The notes below the pieces were generated by a model that saw only the letters and a program-made list of their open reading frames with translations, was not told the DNA's origin and ran no database searches. A DNA stretch of 7,877 nt from Methylovulum sp. (GTDB lineage Bacteria; Pseudomonadota; Gammaproteobacteria; Methylococcales; Methylomonadaceae), in assembly GCA_016919605.1 (NCBI GenBank), contig JACXTQ010000230.1, positions 1 to 7,877 on the forward strand. The letters run 5' to 3'. Positions 6,105-7,877 of this stretch are shown here, in pieces. The position numbers were made by a program, and so were the translations under genes. Within the stretch, counting starts at the first letter, position 1. Each line of letters begins with the position of its first letter.

Positions 6105-7106
6105 TTGCAAAAACTCTTTCGGTTCCTCAAAAAAGCCGCACCGCTGCAATGGCAAGCACGGCGGTACGGACGCGATCTGACTTTAGTCAAGGATTGCACC
6201 ACTCACATCAAACCACGCGACCTACTGGCATTTGTGGTCTTGCGTAATGAAGCGGTGCGCCTGCCGTATTTCTTGGACTATTATCGGCGACTCGGGGTCA
6301 ACCATTTTTTGCTTATCGACAACGGTTCCGATGACGGTTTTATGGATAATGTCGAGGCGGCCTCCGATTGTTCGATCTGGCATACCACCGCCAGCTATAA
6401 GGCGGCAAAATTCGGTGTCCATTGGCTGAACTTCCTATTACGCAAATACGGTAGCGGACATTGGTGCCTGACCTTAGACCCTGACGAATTTTTAGTTTAT
6501 CCCTATAGCGACAGCCGCAATTTACACGAGCTGACCCAGTATTTGGATCAGGAGGGCAAAGCCTCGTTCTTTGGCCTCATGCTGGACATGTACGGTGAGA
6601 CAACCATAGATAACGCCCAATACCATACCGGACAAAATCCTTTAGAGGTTTGCCCTTGGTTTGATGCTACCGGCTATTATCAGGACAAACGCCCCCATTA
6701 TGGCGACTGGTGGATACGCGGCGGGGTACGGCGGCGGGTGTTTTTCGCCGACCAACCGGAACTTTCCCCCGCCTTGAACAAAACCGTGCTGGTAAAATGG
6801 CGTTGGTATTATGCGTACATCGCCTCGACCCATATTGCCTGGCCCAACCACCTAAACCAGCCGCATTTTGCCGATACCTTAGCCCCTACCGGCTGTTTGC
6901 TGCATTTTAAATACGTGTCCTTATTACGGGAAAAAGCCGAAGAAGAGTTATCACGCCAACAGCATTATGCCGGTTCCTTTGAATACCAACGGTATTTGGC
7001 AGGGCTAGACGGGCAAGCCCGCTTATGGACAAGTGCCTCGGTACGCTTTGAAAATTGGCGCCAATGCGTCGATTTGGGGCTGATGAACACCGGACGGTGG
7101 TTTTAA
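6105..7106 (+). CDS. Family-2-like glycosyltransferase (Glyco_tranf_2_4 type)
   Basis: The 333-residue product (TTG start) has a GT-A nucleotide-sugar fold start at about residue 40, LLAFVVLRNEAVRLPYFLDY, where the R-N-E followed by a proline/aromatic helix is characteristic of this group. LLIDNGSDDG (69-78) is the first acidic motif. LTLDPDEFLVYP (122-133) supplies the DxD-like metal-binding motif, D125/D127 with E128. There is a basic N-terminal helix but no membrane segment, so it is likely cytoplasmic or peripheral to the inner membrane. It lies between a sulfotransferase (24 bases upstream) and a GT14-like gene (2 bases downstream), clearly one transcription unit. Sugar donor and acceptor cannot be read from sequence. 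An ATG at 6080, overlapping the previous stop, gives only a three-codon frame. Confidence 0.87.
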   Translation: MQKLFRFLKKAAPLQWQARRYGRDLTLVKDCTTHIKPRDLLAFVVLRNEAVRLPYFLDYYRRLGVNHFLLIDNGSDDGFMDNVEAASDCSIWHTTASYKAAKFGVHWLNFLLRKYGSGHWCLTLDPDEFLVYPYSDSRNLHELTQYLDQEGKASFFGLMLDMYGETTIDNAQYHTGQNPLEVCPWFDATGYYQDKRPHYGDWWIRGGVRRRVFFADQPELSPALNKTVLVKWRWYYAYIASTHIAWPNHLNQPHFADTLAPTGCLLHFKYVSLLREKAEEELSRQQHYAGSFEYQRYLAGLDGQARLWTSASVRFENWRQCVDLGLMNTGRWF

Positions 7107-7108
7107 GC

Positions 7109-7877
7109 ATGAAACTGGCTTATATCATTTTGGCGCATGACGATGCCGACAACCTGTTTAGGCTCATCCAACGGCTGTTAACCGATGATGATGGCATCGT
7201 GGTGCATTGGGACAAAAAAAATCCGCTAGACTTAACCGTAGCCGCCTCAACCCGACTGGACGAGCGTCAACGCCAGCGCGTACGCTTTGCCCGTCGAGTC
7301 GCCGTGGAATGGGGTGGCTGGAGCATGGTTGCCGCCACCTTAGCGGCGCTGGAAGAGCTGGAAAACTCAGTGGAAACTTTTGATTATGTGATTTTGCTCA
7401 GTGGCGCGGATTATCCCATCAAACCCATACCCACGCTCAAGGCCTTTCTCAGCGCAGGGGCGGGGCGCGAGTATATCGAATGCGTTGACCCTGAACGTGA
7501 GGCTTGGGTGGTCGATGGGCTAGTGCAAGAGCGTTACCAACAGCATCACTGGCTTAACTGGCGCAAGCACCCCAAACTATTCAGTTTTGCCGTCTCAATA
7601 CAGAAAAAACTGGGCATCAAACGGCGGCTGCCGGAACAACTACAGCCTCGGTTCGGCTCGCAATGGTGGGCGTTGACGTGGCCTACCGCCCAACAGATTT
7701 TACAACGCAGCCGAAGGCGGGCTATCCGGGCTTTTTTTAAAACCACATGGGTACCTGACGAACTGTTTTTCCCAACCCTAGTAGCCGCGCTTACCCCCCC
7801 CGAACGCATCGTCTCCAGCAGCCTTACTTTTTACCATTTTAGCCAACAAGGCAAACCGTTGGTGTTGTATAACGACC
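7109..7877 (+). CDS. Core-2/I-branching-type glycosyltransferase (GT14-like), 3' end cut by window edge
   Basis: From the ATG at 7109 the frame stays open for 256 residues to the window edge. The order of motifs matches the Core-2/I-branching (GT14) family, which adds GlcNAc or xylose as a branch and needs no DxD motif: AYIILAHDDADNL at 4-16, IVVHWDKK (30-37), VAVEWGGWSMV at 64-74, VILLSGADYPIKP (94-106), GSQWWALT (183-190) and TWVPDELFFPTL (213-224), whose D217/E218 are likely catalytic-region acids. It begins 2 bases after the preceding glycosyltransferase stop, with GGTGG 8 bases before the ATG, so they are co-transcribed. No signal peptide is present; the enzyme should act in the cytoplasm. 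The gene contains A8 (7214-7221), T7 (7732-7738) and C8 (7794-7801) tracts. The exact sugar is unknown. Confidence 0.88.
   Translation, partial: MKLAYIILAHDDADNLFRLIQRLLTDDDGIVVHWDKKNPLDLTVAASTRLDERQRQRVRFARRVAVEWGGWSMVAATLAALEELENSVETFDYVILLSGADYPIKPIPTLKAFLSAGAGREYIECVDPEREAWVVDGLVQERYQQHHWLNWRKHPKLFSFAVSIQKKLGIKRRLPEQLQPRFGSQWWALTWPTAQQILQRSRRRAIRAFFKTTWVPDELFFPTLVAALTPPERIVSSSLTFYHFSQQGKPLVLYND

Noticed and set aside
7546..7809. 87-aa minus-strand frame
   Set aside because: Antisense of the GT14-like gene, Arg/Ser-rich, no start signal.

Overview
The window looks like chromosomal DNA from a Gram-negative proteobacterium, most likely a gammaproteobacterium. It carries a TonB energy transducer, a QmcA/NfeD-type membrane pair and an IspG of the longer (about 410 residue) proteobacterial type. 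A Methylococcales-like host is possible from the general feel of the proteins, but this is a guess. There are no rRNA, tRNA, CRISPR, transposase or integrase features. The gene starts chosen here are supported case by case; two of them are not clear-cut.

Layout. Positions 1-2298 are read on the minus strand: qmcA (SPFH/band-7 membrane protein), then an NfeD partner 2 bases downstream, then, after a 255-base gap with a possible terminator and an extended -10 promoter, tonB, which runs off the left edge. Positions 2541-7877 are read on the plus strand: a small two-helix membrane protein with a Val-Pro/Ala-Pro tail, ispG, an alpha/beta-hydrolase, then after an AT-rich 151-base gap a tight run of a PAPS-type sulfotransferase, a family-2-like glycosyltransferase and a Core-2/I-branching-type (GT14-like) glycosyltransferase that runs off the right edge. 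Promoters for the two arms diverge within 2299-2540.

How it fits together. The left half is envelope and housekeeping: TonB couples proton-motive force to outer-membrane uptake, QmcA/NfeD form a membrane-organising pair, and IspG makes the isoprenoid precursor HMBPP. The right half (about 4.2 kb onward) looks like part of a surface-glycan island: two glycosyltransferases and a sulfotransferase suggest assembly of a branched and probably sulfated glycan, with a serine hydrolase of unknown substrate beside it. No PAPS-synthesis, polymerase or export genes are visible. The most interesting points are this sulfotransferase/GT/GT14 module, the in-frame TGA and non-ATG start at the sulfotransferase-GT junction, the 7-bp-arm dyad in front of the sulfotransferase, and a cluster of 7-8 base homopolymers in the hydrolase and GT14 genes.
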